A stretch of DNA of 64,000 nt from Didymella arachidicola. Its lineage: Eukaryota > Ascomycota > Dothideomycetes > Pleosporales > Didymellaceae. The position numbers and the translations under genes were made by a program. Below, in pieces: positions 54,381 to 64,000 of this stretch (within the stretch, counting starts at the first letter, position 1; every line of letters begins with the position of its first letter). The notes under the pieces are model-generated. The model was not told where the DNA came from. It did no database searches and saw nothing but the letters and a program-made list of their open reading frames with translations. The stretch is taken from assembly GCA_016630955.3 (NCBI GenBank), contig CM049986.1, positions 1,736,001-1,800,000 of the forward strand. The letters are read 5' to 3'.

Positions 54381-57300
54381 TATCACGAAACGAATATCAT
54401 CCAGATTCAAAATGGCAAGGCGCGCACATATCACTAATCACAAATGCCCAGCGCCCTGCCGAGTGCAGAGCTCGGCATGCCGACGTCCACGGTCATGGCC
54501 GACTCACGTACGCCAATGCCAGCAGCGAGCTGAGCGGTGTTGACGTGCATACGGACCGTCTCGTGTGATTCGGCAGCGGTTACCTTTTCCGCGACATTGC
54601 ACCAATCAGTCTCTGCGCATGCAGGGCCATTTCACACATGCCTGCGCCTAATTATGATGCCAGCGTTCCAGGACAGGCCCCGTCGGTGTCTGCAGCGTTG
54701 AGCTCGCCTTCAGGCCCTGGTCTCAGGCGCGCTGGAGGACCCACATTAGCCGGTGCATTCTGGCTATGTCGCAGAAAGCGCACCTCGACACAGTCAGCCT
54801 TGCGGGTACGTGCAGCCGCGTTGAGGGGCCGACGCAGATGGAGCTGCGAATATCCATGGGCTATTTATTGATAGTATTTACCCATGTTTAGGCCTGTCTG
54901 TTTTACAACCCCCTTCGATGCGCGCGTCACCCCTCGCCGCCGCGAGACGGCCAGAAGTAGCTCCTTCGAGTAACGAGGTCGCGGTTGGGGGCTCGCTGCA
55001 AAGGCACGAGGGCGGTAGGATCGAGTGGGATTGGGGACCGTTCTGATGTGCAGCTCGCTCCTTCCGCTTCCCTCAGGCGCGATGCGGTCCTCCGCCAACG
55101 TGCCTGCATGCACCCCACTGTTTGGACTGCAACTGTCCGCGGAGCAGCTGCCACATGAAGGATGCATGGGAAAGCCATTTCGGGGGATCGTGGCGTCAGA
55201 TCCCAAAACGACTGTTTTCCTATTCACGTTAGGCGTATCGTACTACACGCACCCTGCGGTGGGTACGTCTCATCTACTCGCATGCGAGTATGAGTTCGCT
55301 CTCGCGTTGGTTTCCCGTAACATGATTCAGGTTGGCCGGTACGAGGGGTGTACGGGGTCATTGACATCGCCAAGGTCCGCAACGTACGATTCAGGTCATT
55401 TTCGGGCACTGGTCGTTCGGTCCAGGGGCCGCCGTTCTTGCAGAACGTGCTGCCGCCCGTAGGCGAGATTGGATTCGGCTGTCCTGCCGGGCCTGAGGTC
55501 CAACCAACTCAAAAGTCAATACTCGTGCCGCAGCTTGTACTATTGCGACAATTTCGCATGAGGCTTTTGTGGACAAACACAACTCAAATACAAACTTTGT
55601 CCCGTGTCCCGCGTGCCCAGTCGTCGGTACCGTAGCACAACATGTGTTTCCACGTGCAAGTTGCAGGTTCATCCTCGTTCTGCGAATGCCCCATTGTCAC
55701 AGCTTTTCGGAATGTTGTTCTTTTATCACATTGTCACGTGGAAAAAGAGTGCACCAGTCCACTTGCTCGCCGTGGAGTCTCCAGATCAAGTCACAGCCCA
55801 TCCTTCCCGCCTGGCGCTCCCCGCTGCGCACGCGGTAGGAACCCATGTAAGAGCGCAGCCCCCCGATCCACATACCAGCCATCTGAACCAAGTCAAGCCT
55901 GTGTTGTGCGGGAAGGAGGAGACCCTTCACGTCATTCTCGTTCAACCGTTAAACTTGGCACAGTCCGTGTCATTGAGCATAATGTGGCTAATCTGCACGT
56001 CTTCCAAGACACCGGTGAGGTATGCAACCTGGTTTTCATAATCTCGTGGTGGATTAAATTCCAGCGCCGTGGGTCGGACAATAGTTCAAATGCAGGGCCT
56101 TGAAATTGAGACGCTGTCAGCATCGTGTCTGCGTCATGGTTCGAAACCTGGACTGGAGATTTTCCGTCGCCTGATGCCTACCATCGCGGGTTCGTTACCG
56201 GATCGAATCATCCGATGCTTAGTCTGCCCACATCGTGCGCGTAGTCGTGAAGTGGAGCCGGTATTGAACAATCGCAACCAAAGTCTTGGCAGGCCATCGA
56301 ACGCCTTCTTGACGTCCTGGGGAACGCGTTGATTCCAAGTACCTTCCGTATGAAGTAATTCATTGGCCAAGACTAAGATAATCACGTTCTGTAAGACCCC
56401 ACACGTGCGCCAATCTGCGAGGGTCTGAACGTGATAACCCATGTCCTTGAACGGAAGGTTCCATGGCAAGGCGTCCAAGGCACGTGCAGTAGCCAACTCT
56501 GCCGCTGCCCGGTGATGGCAGGGGAAAGCGATAGCGCTCCTGATTCCCGGTATTATGGTTGCCCAGCTGTCAGTCTTACTGTAGGGCCGGCATTCTGTAT
56601 GATTCCCGTGATCGGGTTGTGTGTGTGTGCATGAGGTACGCCAGAGGGATAGCTTAGTCGTTCTGATCTTTGACTCTCTGCGAGGAGCATATGATGACGG
56701 TGTGCTGAACGACATGTTGTAAGACTGACAGTAACAGGGCCCAGCGGACGGCCCGCTATCTAGGTTGGACCTAGTGCACAGAAGCCTCGTACAGTGACCT
56801 TGCGAACCAGACACGTCTATCCCCTTGGCGGCATGAAAGACGCAAGCGTATTAGGCGACAAGCGGCGGACGTCCATGACTTGGATAGTGCTTAAGGAGTG
56901 ATGTGAGGGCAATGCTTTTGGAACACTCCACGAGGGTCTCTGACGTGATTATTGCAGGAAACGACAAGTGTCAACATGAACCGCAGAAAGACAGTGTCTA
57001 CCATTATAGGAAGGACAGGAGCGGAGGAGCATTGAAACTTGAGCATGTGCCGTTGATGCTCGCTTGACTAGCAGAACGAAAAGCACCATTGAGAGGTAAG
57101 ACGAGTACCCAGGGTATTGTTTCGCCGATACCTCGTTCCTCCATATCCTCCCGCAATAATCCTGCCGAAAGTACAACGATTTGAACGACGTTTAGTGGAA
57201 ACCGTGCTCCAATACGTTCTGAGCACCAACTCCCGTGCTGGAAACGAGAGAAGCGACTGCGGCCGCTCCGGTGGCATAAAAAGACGTGGTATGCGCGCGG

Positions 57301-57438
57301 AACAAAACTCCAAACGAAAGGATGATGGTATCCAGTTTCGAAACGCCATGCTATGCAGGTGATGTAGAGGCACACAACCTCGAGAAGAACGCTATATACA
57401 CCAGGTTTTGGTAAGATGGGCGGACAGGTCGAGCGCCA
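54381..57438. other. Long gene-free region
   Basis: About 3 kb without a supported gene. The longest minus-strand frame (56134-56814) has no domain character. GGTTCGAAACC near 56141 resembles a tRNA B box, but no T-stem or acceptor pairing forms around it. Confidence 0.4.
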
Positions 57439-58361
57439 TCATCTCGACATGTTCGATGCTTCCGAGGGTCTGCGAGCCTTACATTTGTCATGCTGCATAT
57501 GGCCTTTCATTGCAGTAGTGCGTGTGAACTCAGCATGACATTTCGGACATTGGCTTTTCATTGCGGTCCCCGATTTCTCGCGCTGGTGGCGCAAGAGATT
57601 GCTGAACGTCGAGAATTGCCGGCCGTTGCATCCGTGTTCAAAACATTGCGGCTTTGGTCGTGAGTTCAGAACACGCGGCATAACAGAGCTGTTCTGCGCA
57701 TTTGGAGACGAGGAGAGTGCAGGAATGCTGCTGTTCGGAAGGGGTGGAATAGCCCGCGGGGGCTCGTACGTAGAATATGCGGCAGGCTTCGTTGATGAAG
57801 CCGGGTACATAGTAGGAAGAGACACGCGGTAATCGTTCAGGCCGTATGTGGTTGGAGGGTACAGGGCCGGTCTGAGACAAATTTAGCCTTTGCGTGAAAT
57901 CGAAGCTATCGATTGCGCTTACGGTGGATAGGTCGAAAGATTGCTCTCCATGTTTTGGCTCGGCAGATTACTATGAGGTGCAGGGTATGAATAGCCACCA
58001 GCACTAGAACTCGACCGGATGGACTCCAATGGTTGCTGTTGCTGTTGCTGATAGCTACTATGGGAGTAAGAAGGGTGCTGCGGCTGATATGGCGGTAGCA
58101 AACTTTGCTCTTCCTTTATCCTTTGCTGCTCGTACTGATGTCCTGGACTAGAGGCATATGACGAAGTATAGCCACCAGTTGTGGATGATCTGGAGTCCGC
58201 GTAGCCCTGTTGGCTTGCTGGTGGGTAGCCTGACGAGTAGGATGATTGTGATGAACCGTAATGGTTCATACCGTACTGAGAATGCGGCATACTGTATCCT
58301 AGTGTGCTTCGCTTGTAAGCTAATTGTCTACACCCGGCGGCTATAGGCGAGCATACCTCAT
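57439..58361 (-). CDS. C2H2 zinc finger protein
   Basis: Exons 57923-58290 and 57439-57871 give 266 residues from MPHSQYGMNHYGSS, with a 51-nt intron (GTAAGC to CTCAG) between them. Upstream, ATGAG at 58357-58361 followed by GTATGC and ending ACAG at 58292 would form a five-base first exon, giving MSMPHSQYG. Both starts are possible. The first half is Ser/Tyr/Gln-rich and disordered, with a polyglutamine stretch (YQQQQQQP). The C-terminal half carries two fingers: CFEHGCNGRQFSTFSNLLRH, where the second ligand pair is partly degenerate, and CPKCHAEFTRTTAMKGHMQH. Fungal proteins of this layout are usually DNA-binding regulators. Target genes are unknown. The gene stands alone within a large gene-free area. 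Confidence 0.8.
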
Positions 58362-61300
58362 CCCTTGAACTTCAGGCAACTATTTGCACAACTGCTCAAT
58401 ATGAATGGTGGGTCCTGGAATCAGGTTATGGTACTTTGCGGTCGCGTGGCAGGCCTGTACGTTGTTATGAGGACGTTGTAAACGCTTGAGCTCGCAGCGA
58501 AGAAGTTGTGCGTCAGCCTCTTGAATGGTACTCGCAGGCGATGGGATGCTAATAGGTGAAATCAATGGGATGTAGGATTGAGAATCCTGACGATCAGTCG
58601 GCAATGGATTGTTCTTCCGCTTAAAAGTCTTGAGGTTCTTGTGGACTATGCCCTGTCGGGGGAGGCTGATGGAGTCCCAGGTTGTGATAGCCCGCAAATC
58701 TTCGGTGGGGCACAAGCAAAGGTGTGGCACGGTGCGGATGGTCACCCCTCGATCGAGAGATTCCGATGGATAGTAGGCAAGGTCTCGTTCGCTACGGTTC
58801 CTAGAGTCTTGTGAGATGGGCCTCGGGTCGTCAAGACTGAAAAGACGGATGGGTCACCACCGAGATGATAGCAACATATGTAACGGGACTGCTGAGTGGG
58901 GCCAACGTACGTTTCCTGACTGGGCGTGGGCGGCCTTGAGCTGCTTATACAGCCTGGTGAGTGAGAAATATGAGGCTGACTTGTACCCTTGGATCTGATA
59001 TCTGAGCGCGGTTTGCACCCTGCATGGGGAATACCAATATTTACGGGTACGGAACATCTGAGCTTCGAAGAGTCGCAGTTCGACAGAATTGCACTTTTCC
59101 CGGGTCTGCGGCTGGGGACTGGTCAGAGCCTCGTGGGATTCACACCCCAGCCAGACCATTGCCAAGAGTCCCCGACCGTTTTCTTAGAACGTACCCATGT
59201 CTGCGTGCCTTGGACCGACACCCTGACCTCAGGGAAGTAACGGGCGCTTGTGGTTGACGACAAGCTCGGTCACATCGTCCACAGCGAGCGCTGTTAACTT
59301 AATGTGAACGCGGATGTTACCGCGTGCATAGCAAGTAAAACCAACGAGTTGCCGGCCGGCGACCAAGGCTGACCCCAGTTACGGCGCTGACAAGCCGCAA
59401 AGGTGGCCGTTGATAGTCCTGGCAGGTGCATCTCCCTCCATACAAGCGTTGGTGGCGGCAAAGGGCTGCCGCGCATCGAGGAAGGGCTATGCCGGCTTCG
59501 GCTTGGTATATGAACGGGCCTGTCAGGCATTGATGCGTTGAACCTGGATAGTATCCGACGAAAGAGGACATGGGGCCTAGTGAGTGGAGGTGATGATTCG
59601 GAACAGGTGTGGCGCGTGCACTGTCAATCTCCATCTGTTTAGAGCCTCGTCGGGGAACGTTGGCACCACAACCCGGGAGCCGCCCAAGGACTGGCTCTGG
59701 ATTCGATACAGAACAGGAAAATAGCGTAATGTACTGTGGTACTTGTGCATAGCTCCCTCGGCTCACCCGCCGAGACATCTCACGTCAAAGAAGCCCCACG
59801 AAGCACGTGTTGTCGAGCAGACACGGGCCGGAAGCATTGCTTTCAGCGGTCAGCGCCGCGCGGCAGCTTCTGGAAATCGCATCGAACTTGCGAAGTGGCT
59901 GTCGCGGGTGTTCCACCGGAGCTGTCGTCAGTCAAGTGTGTGAGGTGATTGTGATCCAGGATGCATGAGCAGAGAGGGGCTGCCAACACGGCTAATCTCC
60001 GCCGCCCCTACAAGAATGGTGGACCTCTCGACATCGCTGTGGGGACGGATGGGTTTCGATGTCCGGATTCGTAGTCAAAGCTAGGAAGACCTGTCTGCCA
60101 GCAGTCGCTGTATTGCGCTGAGTTGCAATTGCCACTCGGCTTTCCTTCGACTGACTCAGTTGCGGATGCCTCCTCCCTTTTACGGAGCTGTCTACAAGAG
60201 TGGTAGGCACCAAGCACAGTCCTTATCTCAACGTGCACTGCCATCACCGCGCCGCAGAACGCCGCAGAACGCCGCAGCTCGTACAGATGACACAAGCGAA
60301 CGAATTGAGGTGTTGATTGGCTGCATTAGCCGCGAGATTCACGGAGGAATGGCGGATGGGCTCGCGAAACCTACCATCCGGCCGGCAACGTCCGTCGTCC
60401 ATCGACACCAAGATCGTGGCAAGCCCACAGTAACACCACAAATCACTCCGAAATGCTACAGATTTTCGAAAATCTTGTCAAATGAGGGCTTCTGTGCATC
60501 AGCCACAGCGTCACGCCATGCTGGCCAGCTGTCAGCTGCCTGTCGATCTTATGTCCAGCAAAATTCAAGGCCAGAACCCACGTCTCCACTCCTGTCAGAC
60601 ATTGTAACCTTGCGCTCACGATAGCACCTTTGGTCCCAATTCCGACTTGCGATTTCGCCCGGAATCAGTGGGGAGGTAGCCCACGAGAAGCGATGCGGCG
60701 CGGCCTCCAGCCGAAGCAATGGCCATTTCGGGGAGATTGATTCAATGAACAGTCGACCTGGGCATCGAGGCCTGATTGGGAGGCCTCATAGCATGCAGCT
60801 GTTTGAGAAGGAACGTTCAACGACATCCAGTGAGCAAGGTCAGGATCAGGGTAGCTGATGTGAGCAAGGGTAGTGCCTGCCACGACCGAGAATGTCAACA
60901 GCCGCAAACGGGTCGTTGTCGCAGGGAGCACCAGGCGAGTGCATTGGCTCCAGATGAGCTACTCCACCGCCTACGAAGGTTTGCCCTGGACCGCCACAGC
61001 TACCATGTACTGTGCCGCGGCCCACCTACACTACTTACGCCTGACACCTCAGTAGTACTCGGTATTCGGCAACTATTTCTGTCAAGCTTCCCATGGACTC
61101 AATCATCGCTTCGATTTTCCCGATATTGCAATATGTTGCCCTAACGATGATATTTCTGGCAAGGCCCAACCTCGCAAACTTCCTAGTACATCCGAGCCCA
61201 GCCATCATGACAGACATTGCATGGCGAAAGGCGGGGTGCGCTCGGGCTACCGCACTCCCGTCCGCCTGGTAAGCATAACTTGCGACATCTTTCAGAGGCA

Positions 61301-62067
61301 TACGGATGCGCGGTTTGACATGCAAAAACGGCAAACTGCAGCGCGTGCTCAAATATGCTTAGGCAGAGGCACGATTATAACAGCCTTGCAGCAGTAATTC
61401 TCACGACCCAAAGCCAGGTCATCCTGAGCTTCTGCTTATGTGACGTATCACAATGGTGTGACTGTATGCGGTTCCCAATATTCCAGTACCAGAAGAACGA
61501 CCTGCGCCGCACACAACTCAATCTTCCTTGACTCAAATTACTCAGCCGACGCCCCCATCCCTGCAGACTCGCCTGTCCTCCAAGTCAGTTCTGCACAGAT
61601 TGTCTTCGCAGCACAACACGTATGCGAATTACGACCCACATGGGCGAAGCTTGATGCGCTTCTGCCATAGGATCATAATAAGCCACAATATGAGATATCG
61701 GCTGGCGCATCGGAAAGGCTCATGACCCCAGGGGTAATCTTGGCGCAGGAGCGAAGGATGCATTGACGAGTGTGCCAATTTTAACTCTTGACCTCGACAC
61801 GATCGTATGTTTGAGGCAGAAATCAAGCTGATCTCGAGCCTGAGCACCGCTGCGGACTCTACAGTCACTTTCGGGATATGGGCGCGTAACGCCGTGACGA
61901 TAATATGCGGTAAATGACAAACGCTATCAGCTTCTTCGGCGGAAGTGGCCCATTCACGACCTTGCTACTATCCAATAGATGGCCTATAAATTGCACTCCG
62001 ACAATTGGTCAGAGAGTTGACATGGTCCATTCTGGATATTGTTTTCAGTCGGCCGTCTCTACAAGCG
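58362..62067. other. Long gene-free region
   Basis: About 3.7 kb with no supported gene. Short open frames on both strands lack domain features. A small tandem repeat (CGCCGCAGAA, about three copies) lies near 60250-60278. Confidence 0.4.
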
Positions 62068-64000
62068 CTACGACTGTTCCACCTTGTCCATTGCATCCAG
62101 CGCCCTCTTGAACGTATCGATCAGCTTGCCCGTCTCCTCAAGTCCAACGCTGAATCGAATCAGATCAGCTTCAACACCCCACTTCGCTGCCTAAGCAAAG
62201 ATTAGCACTCATTCAACCGGTCTGACAAAGAACAAGAACTTACCCAATCCAACTCGCCATAATGCGCCAGAATAACGTACGGACTACTCAACGTGAAGTT
62301 GGTGCCCAAACTCGGTCCTTTAACGGTATCAAGATTGTCAAAGAATGCAATAGCGTCCGCCTTGGTGTAAAATGTCGCAGATAGCAGCCCACCATATCCG
62401 CCCTTGGGGTTCCTGCACTTCTCATAGAATTCCCTCGTCGGACTCGTCTTGGGATAGTTGACCTGCTTGACGCGTGGATGCGCACTGAGCACATCGCAAA
62501 TGGCCTCTGCGTTGGTACCAATGCGCTCGATTCTGCTCACAAAGTCGCGGCTGTTGCGCTCGAGGAAAATCGAGTCTTCGCACCAGTGGTTGTCCTCGTA
62601 GTCTTCTGTCCAGCGCTGCTTGAGTAAATCGTAGTTCGCCGCTTTCGGATTCAGCACCAGACCACCACCCATGACGTTGCTATCGCCGCTGAAGACTTTG
62701 GTCAGACTGCTGACGACCACGTCGGCATAGGGGAGCACGTTGACGTTGATGAAGTTGCCGATTGTCTCATCGACGACAACGCAGAAATCGTATTTGTCGG
62801 CCAGTCTGCGTATGCGCTCGAGATCGGGGCTGCGGAGGAGCGGGTTGCCAGGAAACTCCGTGAAGAGGGCAAGGTATTTTTCGCCGTTTTGGAGACGAGT
62901 TTCCAAATCATCAAGCTCTTCGCTGGATCCGTGGCCGTAGAAGAGGGAGCCAGGCCCAAATTTCTCTGTGATCTTCAGGGTGTCGATATACGGGAAGCCG
63001 TAGACGATGGCCTTTCGTTCTCCCTTGGCAGCAAGCAGGTTTCTGTGGGTGTTGAAGATAGCACTCATACCGGTTGGGTATAGGTACACGTCGTCCTCGG
63101 AGAAATCATGCCCGCGTGTCCGCTCGGAGTCAGCATCCAGGGTCAGGGCATCAGCCAGTGCGATATCTGCGGTGAGTGAGCCAGCGATGCGCCGTCGTAC
63201 AGCGAGCTTAGCGTTCTTGGTCATAGACAGATCAAGGTTGCGGCCAAATCTTTGCTCGACGAACTGTGTCAGTGTCTCAGCATCCTGTTGAACGGCCGGC
63301 GCATCGAGGTCTACCGAGACCTTCTTGTTTTGGTAGCGTCGAGGGCCTTTGCACATGCGTGCTGGTGACTCATCCAGCTTTGCAGCATCGACCAAAAGGC
63401 CCTTCTCGAAAAGGTGATGGCAGTACTCTGCTCTTCTACTTGATACACCATCTCCCGAGTGCTGCCAGAACTGCTTCGCCACCTTGAAAAGCTCATTTGG
63501 ATACAGTACCGAAGATATCTTAGGAGATATGGCATTCATCTGCTCAGAACGCTGTGATTCGGCTGCTGGTACCAAGTCGACAATCCTCACTTGCGAAGTG
63601 TCTTGATCGGCCGCGATTCTGATGATGAAATCCAGGCATCTCGACGCTGTGCAATTCGTTGGAAACAGCATTGCACTCTCTCCTTCTCTGCCATATCGCT
63701 GTACTATGTCTCTTGCGAAGCTCTGGATCTCTAAATGTATGAAGAATCTTTGATAGTCAGTCGAGTTTCGTTAATGTCTTCACCACGACATACCGGGGAT
63801 ATCCAGTCTTCATCTTGCTGATCACCCATTCTTCACCTTCTTCATAGCCTACGTTCGCTCTCCACGTAGGCAATGAGACACTGACAGCCTGGCGTATTCA
63901 GCATGTGTCCATCCGCATGAAGAGTCGTTGGTTGACTCACGTGCTCAGTCATAGGAGGCAGACTCTCCCCCACCTCGACATCGTTCTCATTCTCCATCAT
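62068..64000 (-). CDS. Cystathionine gamma-synthase-type PLP enzyme (may extend past the window)
   Basis: Minus-strand exons are 63941-64000, 63794-63888, 62244-63747 and 62068-62190, giving 593 residues if it starts at the ATG at the very edge (MMENENDVEVGESLPP). Introns are 51, 46 and 53 nt. The 5' exons restore AVSVSLPTWRANVGYEEGEE and SKMKTGYPRFFIHLEI, a typical fungal start. The PLP-lysine is Lys402 in SSLTKVFSGDSNVMGGG. VVDETIGNFINVNVLPYADV and the YLYPTGMSAIFNTHR segment identify the Cys/Met metabolism PLP family, fungal cystathionine gamma-synthase type. Such enzymes join cysteine and O-acyl-homoserine in transsulfuration; some fungal paralogues have unclear substrates. The last exon ends ALDAMDKVEQS. 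Whether more 5' exons lie beyond 64000 cannot be judged. Confidence 0.9.

Noticed and set aside
56134..56814. 226-codon minus-strand frame, and a tRNA-like B box near 56141
   Set aside because: The frame has no domain character. The B box lacks T-stem and acceptor-stem pairing and has no A box at the right distance.

Overview
The window looks like nuclear DNA of a filamentous ascomycete (Pezizomycotina, probably Dothideomycetes; the class is my inference). The reasons are short GT-AG introns of about 46-180 nt, compact genes on both strands, fungal-type gene families (OrsD-type zinc finger regulator, AA9 polysaccharide monooxygenase, GPI-type serine/threonine-rich wall protein, BTB paralogues, Hrt3-type F-box protein) and pogo/Fot-type transposons. 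No exon structure was given, so I assigned exons by reading splice sites and reading frames. I found no rRNA, tRNA or CRISPR array that I could support.

Layout. 0.6-6.2 kb: mitochondrial aconitase, then a SprT-like zinc protease. 7.2-10.5 kb: an OrsD-type regulator divergent from an MDR-family oxidoreductase. 11.6-15.2 kb: a cysteine-rich, probably secreted protein, mitochondrial ribosomal protein mL49, and eIF3e divergent from mL49. 15.8-17.9 kb: a surface protein whose hydrophobic tail lies on a small last exon. 17.9-29 kb: gene-poor, with a foldback repeat, one Gln-rich conserved fungal protein carrying a stop-free 48-nt intron, and an alpha/beta hydrolase broken by a nonsense codon. 29.0-32.9 kb: a small inverted-repeat element, a nearly intact pogo transposon sitting 3 bp from the stop codon of a ThuA-like gene, and a decayed gene. 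33-37.3 kb: a membrane-anchored hypothetical protein and two tandem BTB paralogues, one frameshifted. 38.3-47.3 kb: a dense housekeeping block with Hrt3 F-box protein, Mtm1-type carrier, ELYS-like protein, mitochondrial intermediate peptidase and a Mic26/27 protein. 48.0-52.6 kb: an AA9 monooxygenase and a GTPBP1/2-like GTPase. 52.7-54.4 kb: a second, decayed pogo element. 54.4-62 kb: mostly gene-free, with one C2H2 zinc finger gene. 62.1-64.0 kb: a cystathionine gamma-synthase-type PLP enzyme reaching the window edge.

How the genes relate. There is no obvious biosynthetic cluster. The recurring theme is mitochondrial function (aconitase, mL49, Mtm1, Oct1/MIP, Mic26/27), with two tight head-to-head pairs (mL49/eIF3e and MIP/Mic26-27). 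The rest is mobile elements and decayed genes whose nonsense codons are mostly of the CpA-to-TpA kind expected from repeat-induced point mutation; that cause is inference. The most unusual coding sequence is the cysteine-rich protein at 11.6 kb, which carries four Cys-bounded hydrophobic hairpin-like repeats.
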